Source: Utricularia gibba (Eukaryota; Streptophyta; Magnoliopsida; Lamiales; Lentibulariaceae). From it: DNA of 64,000 nucleotides. Positions 27,032 to 37,577 of the stretch are shown piece by piece. Position 1 is the first letter of the stretch. Each line of letters starts with the position of its first letter. Both the position numbers and the translations under genes were made by a program. The DNA is taken from positions 2,232,001-2,296,000 of the forward strand of contig NEEC01000002.1 in NCBI GenBank assembly GCA_002189035.1. The letters are read 5' to 3'. Below the pieces are notes generated by a model, which was not told the origin of the DNA, did no database searches, and was given only the letters and a program-made list of their open reading frames with translations.

Positions 27032-27268
27032 ATGGAGGGAAAGGCCAGAGTTGCATTCTTCTTGCTCTGCACCGTCGCCATTGCCGCAGCGCTCGTCTCG
27101 GCGGGCGACGACGTCGAGAGCGCCGCCCCGGCACCGCCCTTCGAATTCGGCACTTGCTTCGGCGACTGCAAGAAGAATTGCACTGAGGAGGGCAGCAACG
27201 ACGTCGTCTGCGGAGTGAAATGCGAAACCAAGTGCGCCGTGAAAGGCATCCAGGGCCACTTCAGTTAA
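27032..27268 (+). CDS. Small secreted six-cysteine peptide
   Basis: A single exon of 78 codons. Residues 1-25 form a clear signal peptide (hydrophobic stretch ending in SAG). An acidic, proline-containing pro-segment (about 26-40) leads into a core with six cysteines in a symmetric pattern, C-x3-C-x3-C-x9-C-x3-C-x3-C. Paired C-x3-C motifs recall helical hairpin peptides (thionin-like, hairpinin-like), but three evenly spaced cysteines per arm do not fit alpha-hairpinins, which have two. The family is not known to me. A TATA box is well placed upstream, and codon use is GC-rich at third positions, unlike the surrounding AT-rich DNA. It is probably an apoplastic defence or signalling peptide; this is inference. 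Confidence 0.7.
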   Translation: MEGKARVAFFLLCTVAIAAALVSAGDDVESAAPAPPFEFGTCFGDCKKNCTEEGSNDVVCGVKCETKCAVKGIQGHFS

Positions 27269-29358
27269 GCCTGGGCGTCGGCCATGGCGAAACCCCATCA
27301 CGACGGACCGCACGTGTGGCACCGACCACGCGACGGAGGATTTAGTACTAGTTTTAATAAGCCAGGTCTCACGTTGTATGCTTTGGATCCCTGAATGCTG
27401 CTAATAAACGCATAATATATCAATATGAAATATTAAAAATTAATACATTTTTGTTAGGATTTTTTTTCTAATTTGAAACAGTATTGATATTATGTGAATA
27501 TAAATAATTTTAAAATTATAACTGTTTTATAGTATAATATAAAATTATATTATAAATTTAATAAAAATAAAATAGATATTATATAATTTACTTCATGATA
27601 TAAATGTATTTTTTAAGTAGATAAAAAAGTAAATTTTAATCATAGATTAAACAAATTTAATAGTTCTACAATTAATCAAAATTTGAATTTTTGATTTTTA
27701 CAGAATGATTAAAGATGAAAATTTTCAAAAATTAAATAAAATCACTTTAGTAGACTATGTGTACAAATCTATGAACTTGTACTATTATCTCCAATATTTC
27801 AAAAATTTGAATTACTTTTTTGATATATGTGATAATTGATTTTGTGTCGTTTCAAAATATGTTATTTCACTACTTTTAAGTATTGTTTTTACTTATTTTA
27901 GACTCTACTTTTTTATTATTCTCAATTGATTTTGTATCTTTCACACTACTTTGATCTTTTTGAAGATAGTGTATTTTGTGGATTTTTAGAGTACTTAATT
28001 TGAGGAGAAATCAAGACCCACCAAATTATAGATTTGATGGGTCACGAATCTCAGCCCAAGACTCGGTCAAACGATAAAGATTTTGTTCAAAATTCATAAA
28101 TAAAATAAAGATATGAAGATGATCTTCGAAGATTTGGATAAAATATTTGGATAGAAGATCGTATTTAAACCTGTCAAATAAACTCAATATGAAGACTTGG
28201 ATCTAATCTCGTATAAATAACTCATCCCTTCAATCACTTTCCTTTGTATTTTTCTTATTTTCGTGTCTATTTTCATGTTAGAGTCAAGTCTGCGCGTGTA
28301 GGCGTTTACGGATGAGGATCTGCAGTGAAGCCTTGCTTGCGCAAGTCCTGCGTGTGTGACTGTTTTACTATGTTTTTCGACATTTAAAATGAGGTTTGAT
28401 TTTGTTTTTTGCAACGTTTTCTTTACCAACATGCTCTTTAGTATCACATAACCCGAAGGGAGTGTGAGAGAATCAAAGGTTTGCCTCAAGCACGCAAGGA
28501 TAAAGACTCAATTGTACATCGTTGGTAAGACACATTCTATCTAATCTGTCTGCGAGGTGTGAGGTGTAGGGGTTAGATTTGGGTGTGGGGAAAACATGAG
28601 TTATCACAAGAGGTAAAATGGTTTTGGTGGCGCAGTTGATTCCATAATCTCACAAAACAATAGACGGTGCTATAACGGTCACCGAATAACACTATTTTAG
28701 AATAATACCCCCAAAGCTTGTCCAAACAGGTCAGTCTTCAATGTTTACACATACAAATTTAGTTGATTTCTAAGCAAGTTGAATCCTGATTTAAAGCCAA
28801 TTTTCTTATTATTTTTAAAATTAAATATTTCTTTTGTTTTCGTTCTTTTTTTTAGTCTTTGTTTGAAAAGAAAATTTCAATAACAATTCTCTATAAATAC
28901 GATCTTATTTAATTAATTCGGTGATTTCTGTGCACTTGCAGAATCACTATCAATATGTGGAAAAAAATGAGCAGAAAACACTATATATTATCATATAGAA
29001 AAAATATATTATTTAAGGAATTGTTTTAATCACTTTTTCAACTTCGTTTTTAAATTTTCAATCTACAACTATACACTAAGCAACTAATCTATTATCAAAT
29101 TGTGTGTAACATGTATCGTATTACGTATTCAATATGGAGAACATGAAGAATTTTTGTAGTAGGTTTAGCCTAAGTATAAAAGTAATTTTGAAAATTCCAT
29201 GAATTTTTGTAATAATTTTAAAATTTTCGAATGTATTTTTATTTTGAATGAAAATTTGGGGAGAAATGATGTAAAATAATATATTAATAATGGTAATTTT
29301 CCGGAGGGGTGAAAGTGTAGGTAAATGGAGATGGACGAGCCTGTGTCTGGTTTGGGGA
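27269..29358. other. Long AT-rich spacer with a repeat-like segment
   Basis: The first 700 bases are A/T-rich with nothing recognised. About 28010-28690 is of more balanced composition, with a TATAAATA at about 28214 and a short GC-rich leader-like part. It looks like a decayed transposon or LTR, but I could not define ends. The remainder is AT-rich again. Confidence 0.4.
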
Positions 29359-30596
29359 ATGGAAGAAACCCTTGAGCTCTACGAGGTTGCGTATCAGGAT
29401 CTTCAGAAATTAGGGTCGGAGAAGAGACCGCCGTTGTCGGATGAAGAAATCCAACGGCTAGAATCAGTATCTAAGGAAATGATGCATCACCTCGGCCGCG
29501 GAGGATCGGGTCTGCTATCAGTTTCCGGGGTGCCCGAAGCCGGAACTCTCCCAAAGACTCTGCTTCCTTTGGCCCGAAAGCTCGCGGTTTTGGATCGTGA
29601 GGGTCGGAAGAGGGTTCTCAAGGTTCGAATTTGAAATCGTACTGTTGAGTGACTTCCACGATATCGTGTTTACACGACGCTTGCTTTCGTGACCAGGATC
29701 ATAATCTGGGGAGTGATGTGTCTTTGAAGAATGCTAGTCGAATGGTATCGTCTTTCGCTATGCAAATGGAGTACGGCAAAGGGGTTGATTTCGAAGCCGG
29801 TGATGTTGATGATGGAGAATTCAAGGGTCTTGGATCTACATTTCGGGAATTAGGGTTGTGCATGATGGAATTGGGGCTTTCTGTTGCACGAGTTTGTGAT
29901 AAATTCATTGGTGGCCGTGAGTTGGAACAGAGCTTATTGCAATGTGGGTCGGCCAAGGGCCGTTTGATACACTACCATTCCATCGGTGATACTGCTGCCG
30001 CCACTAAAGAAGCTTCAACAAGAAAGCAACAATCCAGGAGCAAAGACTGTAAATCAGTGGAAGACGAGCAACCTGATCTCTGGCAACAATGGCACTACGA
30101 TTACGGGGTATTCACAGTGTTAACATCGCCGATGTTCTTGTCATCCATCGGTGTGGAATGGCACGAATGTGAGTCCCCAAATGGTCATACAAATCTCCAA
30201 GTATTTCATCCCGACCTAAAACGTGCGCTAATGGTGAAAGCAACAAAAGGGAGTTTCATAGTTCAGGTCGGGGAGGCTGCTGAAGTGTTGTCCGAAGGAA
30301 AGCTTCATGCTTCTCTTCACAGCGTACACAGACCCCTGAAACTACGCAACAATCTCAGTAGGGAGACATTCGTTGTGTTCTTGCAGCCATCTTGGAACAA
30401 GACCTTTTCGCTGCAAAACTACCCTTTGGAGCACTCTGATGACCAAGATTCCGATCATGATGGAATGAATTCAATCGTCCACAAGGTCATTCCTCCTCTG
30501 CGCTCACGATTGAGAGACGGTATGACGTTTGCCGAGTTTGCCAGGGAAACCACAAAATTGTACTATGGTGGCGGTGGCCTCCAGCAAAACAGGTAG
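29359..30596 (+). CDS. 2-oxoglutarate/Fe(II)-dependent oxygenase family protein
   Basis: Two exons, 29359-29622 and 29697-30596, encode 387 residues. The fold of isopenicillin-N-synthase-like oxygenases is visible. An iron motif WHYDYG (His about 221, Asp about 223) is followed by TVLTSPMFL, then a distal His near 296-299 in ASLHSVHRP, and the 2-o-glutarate-binding Arg near 310 in LSRETFVVFLQP. Such enzymes use oxygen and 2-oxoglutarate to hydroxylate or desaturate small molecules in the cytosol. The N-terminal part (ELYEVAYQDLQKLG) is that of an uncharacterised plant subgroup, so no substrate can be given. All junctions are canonical, and there are no breaks. Confidence 0.8.
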
Positions 30597-31303
30597 ATTT
30601 TTCTACATCCTAGATCATAATGTGAAGTTTTGGTTCAGAATTTGACAGTTCCATTACGAGTTTTGCGCATGTAAGATGAAGAAACAGGGTAAAACTTGTG
30701 CTTCTGTGTTATAACTCTGCCGTTGTTGGCAGATGCTACAAGGCCTTCTAACATCAACATCATCTCATTCTTAATCAGTACAAATGTCAGCTGAGCAAAG
30801 ATGTATGACAGAAAGGATTATTACAGGATCAAATGGGAAGGAGTTTATGATTGACTTGTTTGATTGATGTGTGCCCAAAGGGAACAGTCCATTGAAGAAA
30901 GATGGTTGTTTATACAGAGTTGCTTTTTAGTTGATAAAAGGAAATGGTGACATACTTATGGAGGGGAAGAAGGTTTGATGGAAGAATGATGACTGGGATC
31001 CCGATGTTGGATAAAGCGGCAAGAAAAAGGAAAAGCGGGCGCAATCTGAAAAAGCAAAAGCGTTGTTATTGGAAAGTAAAGGCGTGGTTCCTTTTTTCCT
31101 TCTAATGGCACTAAGACACTGCATCGAGCGGAGGTACCTTTTGACCGTTGGTTTGATTCTGAGTTCTCAACGTACAAGCTAGTAAAGCTGGAACATCCCA
31201 AAGGCACAAAAAGCCACCAAGTGCGTTCCTTTTCTTTTCCACGACGGTAAAGTAGATAAATGCTGGTATTCTATAAAAGAAACAAAGCAATCCAATCTCC
31301 GTC
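30597..31303. other. Spacer: 3' UTR and promoter
   Basis: 3' UTR of the oxygenase and upstream region of the FORKED-like gene, with its TATA box at 31272. No gene is seen. Confidence 0.4.
31272..31278 (+). promoter_or_regulatory. TATA box of the FORKED-like gene
   Basis: TATAAAA. Transcription would begin near 31300-31308, which argues against use of the ATG at 31304 and in favour of 31334 or 31367. Confidence 0.5.
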
Positions 31304-33548
31304 ATGCATCAGAGTTTTGCGAACTTCTTTCGAATGTACAACAACAGAAGCAGCGGCAGCAGCAAAATGGACATTCTCTGGGGGGGTTCCGGTGAACCCC
31401 ACCGGCCGGAAAGTCCCAGGGGACCTATGGAATTTCTGTCGAGGTCGTGGAGCTCCTCCGCGGTGCATGTTTTCAAGGCTCTGAGTCACAGCGCACCTCT
31501 AACCCTTGCCAAAGCTAGTTCCGGCGCCCCGGCAGCCACGGGTGAGAATGGTGGTGGTGAAGAGGAGCCTGCTCGACTTTCTAGAAACACCTTCTCTTTC
31601 GCTTCCTCTGCAACTAGTCAGCTCATACTTGAGCGCATTATGTCTCAGTCTGTAAGTTCTTCGTACATATTTGAATTTTCTACGCAATTTTCGCTTGCTG
31701 ATTGTTGCTAATTGCAGGAGATTTCACCATTAACATCAGGGAGACCTTCCCATAGCAGCGGACCTCTCAACGGTTATCTAAATGAAGAGAATGAGAGTCT
31801 AATTTCACCTGATGACGAAGAGTATGAAGATGTTGCCAAGGTATGAGAGCTCTCCAATTTGTCAACTTCTTTTGCTCCTTTGAGTTTGTAAGATTAGTGA
31901 CGACTTGGATGTGTGTTAGCAAGTGATGAAGATCTTCAAATAAAGAGTTAATGAGGCAGTGTCAGTTTTTGTTCCCTTTTTGAATCTCCCTTTTTTGCTA
32001 ACACCAAAATCTCAATCTTTTCAGTTTTCTTTTCTTTAGTTAATGCTTTTCTTATTTTTTGTTGCCTTACCGGGAGTGGCGGGTTGAGTCGTCTAGTTGA
32101 TAACATCGACTGAGTGGATTCTTTCTTTTTTTCGGTTGATTTTGGTTCCTATGGCAGAGTTAAATTTACTGCTTTTCTTTGAATGATCGCTTGATGAGGC
32201 CCCATTTCCAAAAAAAAAAAGACTGGAGCTTTGATGGTGATTCAAGTGTTTGACGTTGACCCATTCTCGTGAATAGTATTTCCATGCGAAAACTACATTG
32301 CAACCTCTGGTAACCGGAACTCCCCGTGCCGGCAGCAGCACCAGTGGCGTAGCAACGCCGGGAGGGAAGAAGGTGGGGAGGTGGCTCAAGGAGCGGAGGG
32401 AGAAGAAAAAAGAGGAAGCCAGAGCTCAGACCGCGCAGATTCATGCGGCGGTTTCGGTTGCCGGCGTTGCTGCTGCCGTCGCTGCCTTCGCCGCCGCGAC
32501 GGCGGCCGCGTCTTCCAAGGGAAGAGACGAACAGATGGCCAAGACCAACATGGCGGTGGCGTCCGCAGCCACTCTGGTGGCTGCCCAGTGCGTGGAAGCG
32601 GCAGAGACCATGGGGGCCGACCGAGATCATCTACTATCCGCCATCTCCTCAGCCGTCAACGTCCGGTCTCACGGGGACATTTCCACGCTCACCGCCGCCG
32701 CCGCCACTGGTAAATCAACTGGAAATAATATCCCCTGTTCTGTTCACCTCTAAAAAACTAACCCTTTCTCCATTCTACTTTCTTCCCAAGCTCTCCGGGG
32801 AGTTGCCACCTTGAAAGCCAGAGCTTTGAAGGAAGTATGGAATGTTGCAGCTGCGCTTCCCATAGAAAGAGGGCGTAACAATAGCAATTTGGATGGGAAT
32901 TCGGAAGACATTGTTGCAGAGGAAAACTTCCTTGCTGCTTGTAATCAAGAAATGCTTGCTCGTGGCTGTGAACTCCTGAAAAGAACCCGACAAGGTAACA
33001 CCATTCTCGATATAAAAAAAAATGAATACTTGTGATCTTGACGGAGAGCCAACTTTTTATTCCTTTTCAGGTGATCTTCACTGGAAGATTGTCTCCGTGT
33101 ATCTTCACCGGAGTGGAAATGTTTGTTGCCCTTCACTGTCTCTTCTTCGTCCTAGAAAACATGAACCCTCAAGACCTTCATAAACTTGAAATGCAGGTTA
33201 TGCTGAAGATGAAGAGCAAGCATGTGGGCAAGACCATTACCAAGAAGAAGAAGAGTACGGACCTGTTGCTCTGCAATTCCAAAGATCAAAGCAACTAAGG
33301 GATTCTCACACTTTTTGACATCCACAGGTGTGGTTATAGAAGTAGACAAAGATGTGCCGGCATGGCCAGGGCGGCATCTGCTTGAAGATGGAGAACAGAG
33401 GCGTTACTTCGGGCTGAAAACACATGGACGAGGAACCGTAGAATTCGAATGCAGGAACGCCAAGGAGTATGAAATGTGGACGCAGGGAGTCTCCAGGCTT
33501 CTAGGCATTGTTGCTGAGAGGAAGGCAAGGCATAAAACATCTTACTAG
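31304..33548 (+). CDS. FORKED-like / VAN3-binding protein (DUF828 plus PH domain)
   Basis: Seven exons: 31304-31651, 31718-31840, 32277-32709, 32791-32994, 33071-33120, 33197-33254, 33328-33548; 1437 nt (478 aa) with all phases consistent. These proteins localise to trans-Golgi and endosomal compartments, bind the ARF-GAP VAN3 and direct PIN auxin carriers, which sets leaf-vein pattern. Visible features are the [15 protein letters not shown] start motif, a [19 protein letters not shown] basic helix, an alanine-rich helix (about 185-250), [19 protein letters not shown], and a C-terminal PH domain starting [13 protein letters not shown] and ending with WTQGVSRLL. In-frame start codons exist at 31304, 31334 and 31367. 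The TATA position favours the later ones, which would remove 10-21 residues. Confidence 0.88.
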
Positions 33549-35192
33549 CTTCACAACAACCTGTTAGCCTGGCTTCTGATTCACATTCCATGCTGTAACA
33601 CAAGGTCTGAGGAGAGCAATAGCTTCACTGGTATCATTTCCCTTGAATTATGAATCATCTCCAGTAACAGTCAAGTATTAATGGTGCATTCAAACCAGTT
33701 TGGGAATGAACTATGAATAACAACAGTGCGTGAAACCAAGACGTATAACAGCAGGTTAACTTTCAGCAGCTCCAAAAAGAGACAAGAATGACAGCAAGAT
33801 ACGAGCCCAAATGTATTCTTCATACGAGTAACGCTTGATCAGGTCATCTGTGTCGTAGATGATTTATCCTGCAAAGATTATCGACGACGTACCACCAAAG
33901 ATCATTATGCCGATTCTTCCAGTGGGGAAGAAGATCTGGGATGCCATGCAGTTACAGTCGGCTTCTCCTGAACAATGCATTTACATAGAGTTGGGACGGT
34001 GTATGTTACTGTAAGGACCTGAATGAGGAAGATCAGCACAGCAGCAACACAAGAAGGGTGTAAGGGAATTTGAATCATGGGCCCTCCTTGCGGCCCAGAA
34101 AGTGTAGAGAGTCGGAGTAATCACAACCACCGCTGTTAATATCGGGGACTCCAGAATTACTCTTCCTGAAAAATTAAATGAATTTGAGTTAGGAATAATT
34201 GTGAAGTGATCTAAAAATTAGAATAAAAATAGCCCACTAAATGTTAATTTAGTTAATCTACTTCAAATCAGAGTGGGAGAACAGCCGCCTTCCGCATTTA
34301 ATGGCATGGGGCATCCGCACGTGCACCCTTTATCTATTTTTTGTTATCTCCGGCCCACTTCACTCCACATGCCGACAAGCAATAAACTATATCCGGAATT
34401 GAAGGGACACCGTGTCCATGTGCCCGTGTCCCACTCCCTGGATAACACAGAACGCTTTTTTTTTTACGGATGTATGGGCCTGGCCCATTTACAATGGGAG
34501 GCCCATAACCCAAAGAAGAAAAGAAAAGAAATTATCCAGCATGGTTAATAAAAATCGAGGAGCACCATCACTGTGTGGACAGGCCTTAGCCTGTACTTTC
34601 CCAAATAGGCCACATGGGTAGATGTTTTGACCCTGGGGGCAGAACTTTGATCACATTTCGTGTGGGCCATCGCCATCACCCCCTGCCCCCACATGTGGGT
34701 CCCATCTCCTGAATTCCTTTTTACTCCAGATTCCGGAGTTATCTTGGATGAAGAATAGGAGGTGGTGGCTTTCCGATGGTTGAGATGAGCACACGTCCAT
34801 CTTGGATTCCGACGGAGGCGCTGCTACCCGTTGATTAATGATAAGGATTCGCTGCTGGGGATGATTAATAATAAGCTTTGATGACGACGGTTGTGTTTTT
34901 TCCAAGGAAGGAATTATGTCGACAGGGGTAAGATCACCGGTGACCACTTTCGCCGTCGAGATTGGGATGTCCTCCTACTCATCCGTCCGTCCACGTGTAC
35001 CGTTCTCGATGGCTGGAAGCCTTACTGTGCGCATCAGTATAATACCGCTTCAAATTGCCTCACACACGCTTCGCTTCGCACCGGACACACGAGAGAAGAC
35101 GAGGTAGAGAGAGAGAGTGAGTGAGTGAGAGAGAGCCCCATCATTTTTTCTTTCACCGGCCAAAGAGATCTGCAGAAATCACGGGATCCGAA
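33549..35192. other. Spacer between FORKED-like and Aux/IAA genes
   Basis: 3' flank, then unassigned sequence, then the Aux/IAA promoter and leader with a GA-rich simple repeat at about 35103-35136. No coding signal is recognised. Confidence 0.4.
35103..35136. repeat. GA/GAGT-rich microsatellite in Aux/IAA 5' UTR
   Basis: Irregular GAGAGA and GAGT units just upstream of the start codon. Such tracts are common in plant leaders and can bind BPC factors. Confidence 0.5.
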
Positions 35193-36303
35193 ATGGGGGA
35201 TGCCATGGAGAATCACGACGGAGTACTGTGGGAGACGGAGCTGAGGCTCGGATTACCTGGCGGAGGCGGAGGAGGAGATCGCAGGATTCTTCTTCCTCCG
35301 TCGGCTTCTGGGAAGAGAGGGTTTTCAGAGACTGTGGATTTGAAGCTCAATCTCGGCCCCAAGGAGGCGAATCTTGAGGAGGATAAGGCCGGGGATGTCA
35401 AGGATAAGGACAACCTCTCGTTCTCCGCCAAGCCGCCTTCCAAGTCGGTCCTCCGCCGCCTCCTTTTGCTTTATTCTTCCTCTTCACTCCCATTTTTTTT
35501 CCTGTTCAATTCGACTAGATGTGGGTGCTACGGGGCCGTACGTGATTGTGAGGTTTGGTCGCAGGGCGCAGGTTGTAGGTTGGCCCCCGGTACGGTCATT
35601 CCGCAGGAACGCGACGGCTGTTCAAAAGAGGAGCGGCGGCGAAGAGGAGCAGGCGGAGAAAGGATCTTCCGCCGTCTGCGGCGCCGCCTTAGTGAAGGTG
35701 AGCATGGATGGAGCACCGTACCTCCGTAAAGTTGATTTGAAGACGTTCAAGAGCTATCAACAGCTCTCTGATGCTTTGGGCAAAATGTTCAGCTCCTTCA
35801 CCAACGCGGGTAAGCACTAATACCCATCAAATCCAGTAGAAAGCAAAGTTACTTGTTCTTCTAGTTCCATAAACAAAATGTTGGTAACTCTGGCTTTGAT
35901 GATTGGAGGCGAATGCGACCCACAAGGGATGCAGGACTTCATGAATGAGAGCAAGCTCATGGACCTCCTCAACAGCACAGACTACGTGCCAACATATGAA
36001 GATAAAGATGGGGACTGGATGCTCGTTGGTGATGTTCCATGGGAGTAAGTTTACAACTGTGTAGAAAGCGTACCTATGCATATGCTGTTTATGCATCTCC
36101 TGTCAATGCTCACGCTTTCCTGCAACAATATGAAACAGGATGTTTGTTGAGTCATGTAAGCGCCTCCGCATCATGAAATCTACGGAGGCCAGGGGACTTG
36201 GTTAGTATCAAAACTAAACCTTACCATTGGTTAATTGTTTGGACTCAAAAAGTGGCACATTTCAGCTCCCCGTGCGATAGAGAAGTGCAAAACCAGGGGC
36301 TGA
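35193..36303 (+). CDS. Aux/IAA auxin-response repressor
   Basis: Five exons: 35193-35443, 35565-35809, 35909-36044, 36139-36200, 36266-36303; 732 nt (243 aa). It is the short-lived nuclear repressor that binds ARF factors and recruits TOPLESS. Auxin lets TIR1/AFB bind its degron. All four domains are present: domain I (TELRLGLPG, plus VDLKLNLG), domain II degron [11 protein letters not shown] at about 85-95 immediately after the exon 1-2 junction, and the PB1 domain made of III ([17 protein letters not shown]) and IV ([25 protein letters not shown]). The end [12 protein letters not shown] is typical of the IAA7/14/16/17 group. Its degron is the consensus form, so it should be a normal TIR1 substrate. 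Confidence 0.95.
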
Positions 36304-37577
36304 GCGAAGGGGGGGAATCAGCTTGTCCTGTTTGCTAGTGCGCGTTCTCCTTCCAAACCTAACAAACACAAGATGGATGGAGCATGCTGCGGTGCCTGTG
36401 TGTTGTACTATCTGTTATCAAAACTTTGTTTCAAGTTCCTACGGCTTGGCTCCCCTTGGGTTGCTTTCTTCATCGCAGTTGCTGGTTTGTTGTCGTCGTG
36501 TGGTTGCTGCACTGTAACTTTCATGACATAATGTGTCTAAATAATGTCATCATCAAGTCTCCTTCACCTGTAACACCATAAAGTGTATCATTTCAGAGTG
36601 ATATGTGTCTGTAATTTGAAGCTTGTCCAAGATACAACACAATGAAGGTGATCTTGAGGAAAGAGGAAGAAGATATTAACCCTCCGAGACATGAATGGCT
36701 GTAATTTAGGAAACACAATTATCAGAATAAAAGAAAACGAAAGGGGTACAGACCATGTGCAACAATGAATACCATACTTGCAAAGTGGGGTAGCGGCTGA
36801 CTACCAAACATTAGGTTGACGAGGCCGAGGCCGAGGCCAGTTGTCCAACAATAAAAAAAAAAAAAAGCATCCTCATTTAGCAGGTGCTCATGTGAGTCTC
36901 ATTCTGAAAACTAGTAAAAACTGATTGACCTCCAACAAAAAACTTATATGCCCAAGTGGCCTGTAGTATGTTCTACGTGCAAACTGATGCATGAACAGGA
37001 AAATTTTCATTCAGGATTGAAAATGAACCAAGTATTTTGGCAGATGAGAGTAACAAACTGTCTCACCTGTAGCGATTAAGCAACGTCAGATGGAAGACAG
37101 TGTCGGGCTTTGGAATTCATGCATCTCTGCTGGATCAGTTAATAGCAATGGGATGAGAGCCACTCACCTGTTGATATATGCCGCCATCTCAGGACCCGCC
37201 TCTGCAAGCACACCTGTGCTAGTCATTGTAGACACGTCTTATAAACATTCATGCGAAAAATAAAAATATCGTTTTTATCTCCTTCTACGACCCCTTCAGA
37301 GTTTGAAATTTCAATCTTGCAAGTTTGAAGTTGAAACTATATACGCTTATATCTGAAACCCAAAAGTTTTTAGCAGCATGTTTCCGCATGTCGCATATCA
37401 TGTGTATCTGTCAAGTAATATACTCTTATGCAAAGGCAGGATCCAACGTCACTCAGAATTGAAGTGAAATACACAGACAAACAATACAAGTGTACCCGTA
37501 ATTATAGTCATGAACACACAGGGACAACGAAAGGTGACATATCCATTAGCAAATTTACTTAGGCGTCATCTCTGTTG
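36304..37577. other. Spacer between convergent Aux/IAA and glutathione reductase
   Basis: 3' UTR material of both genes, with a short GAGGCC hexamer repeat near 36820. No gene is recognised. Confidence 0.4.
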
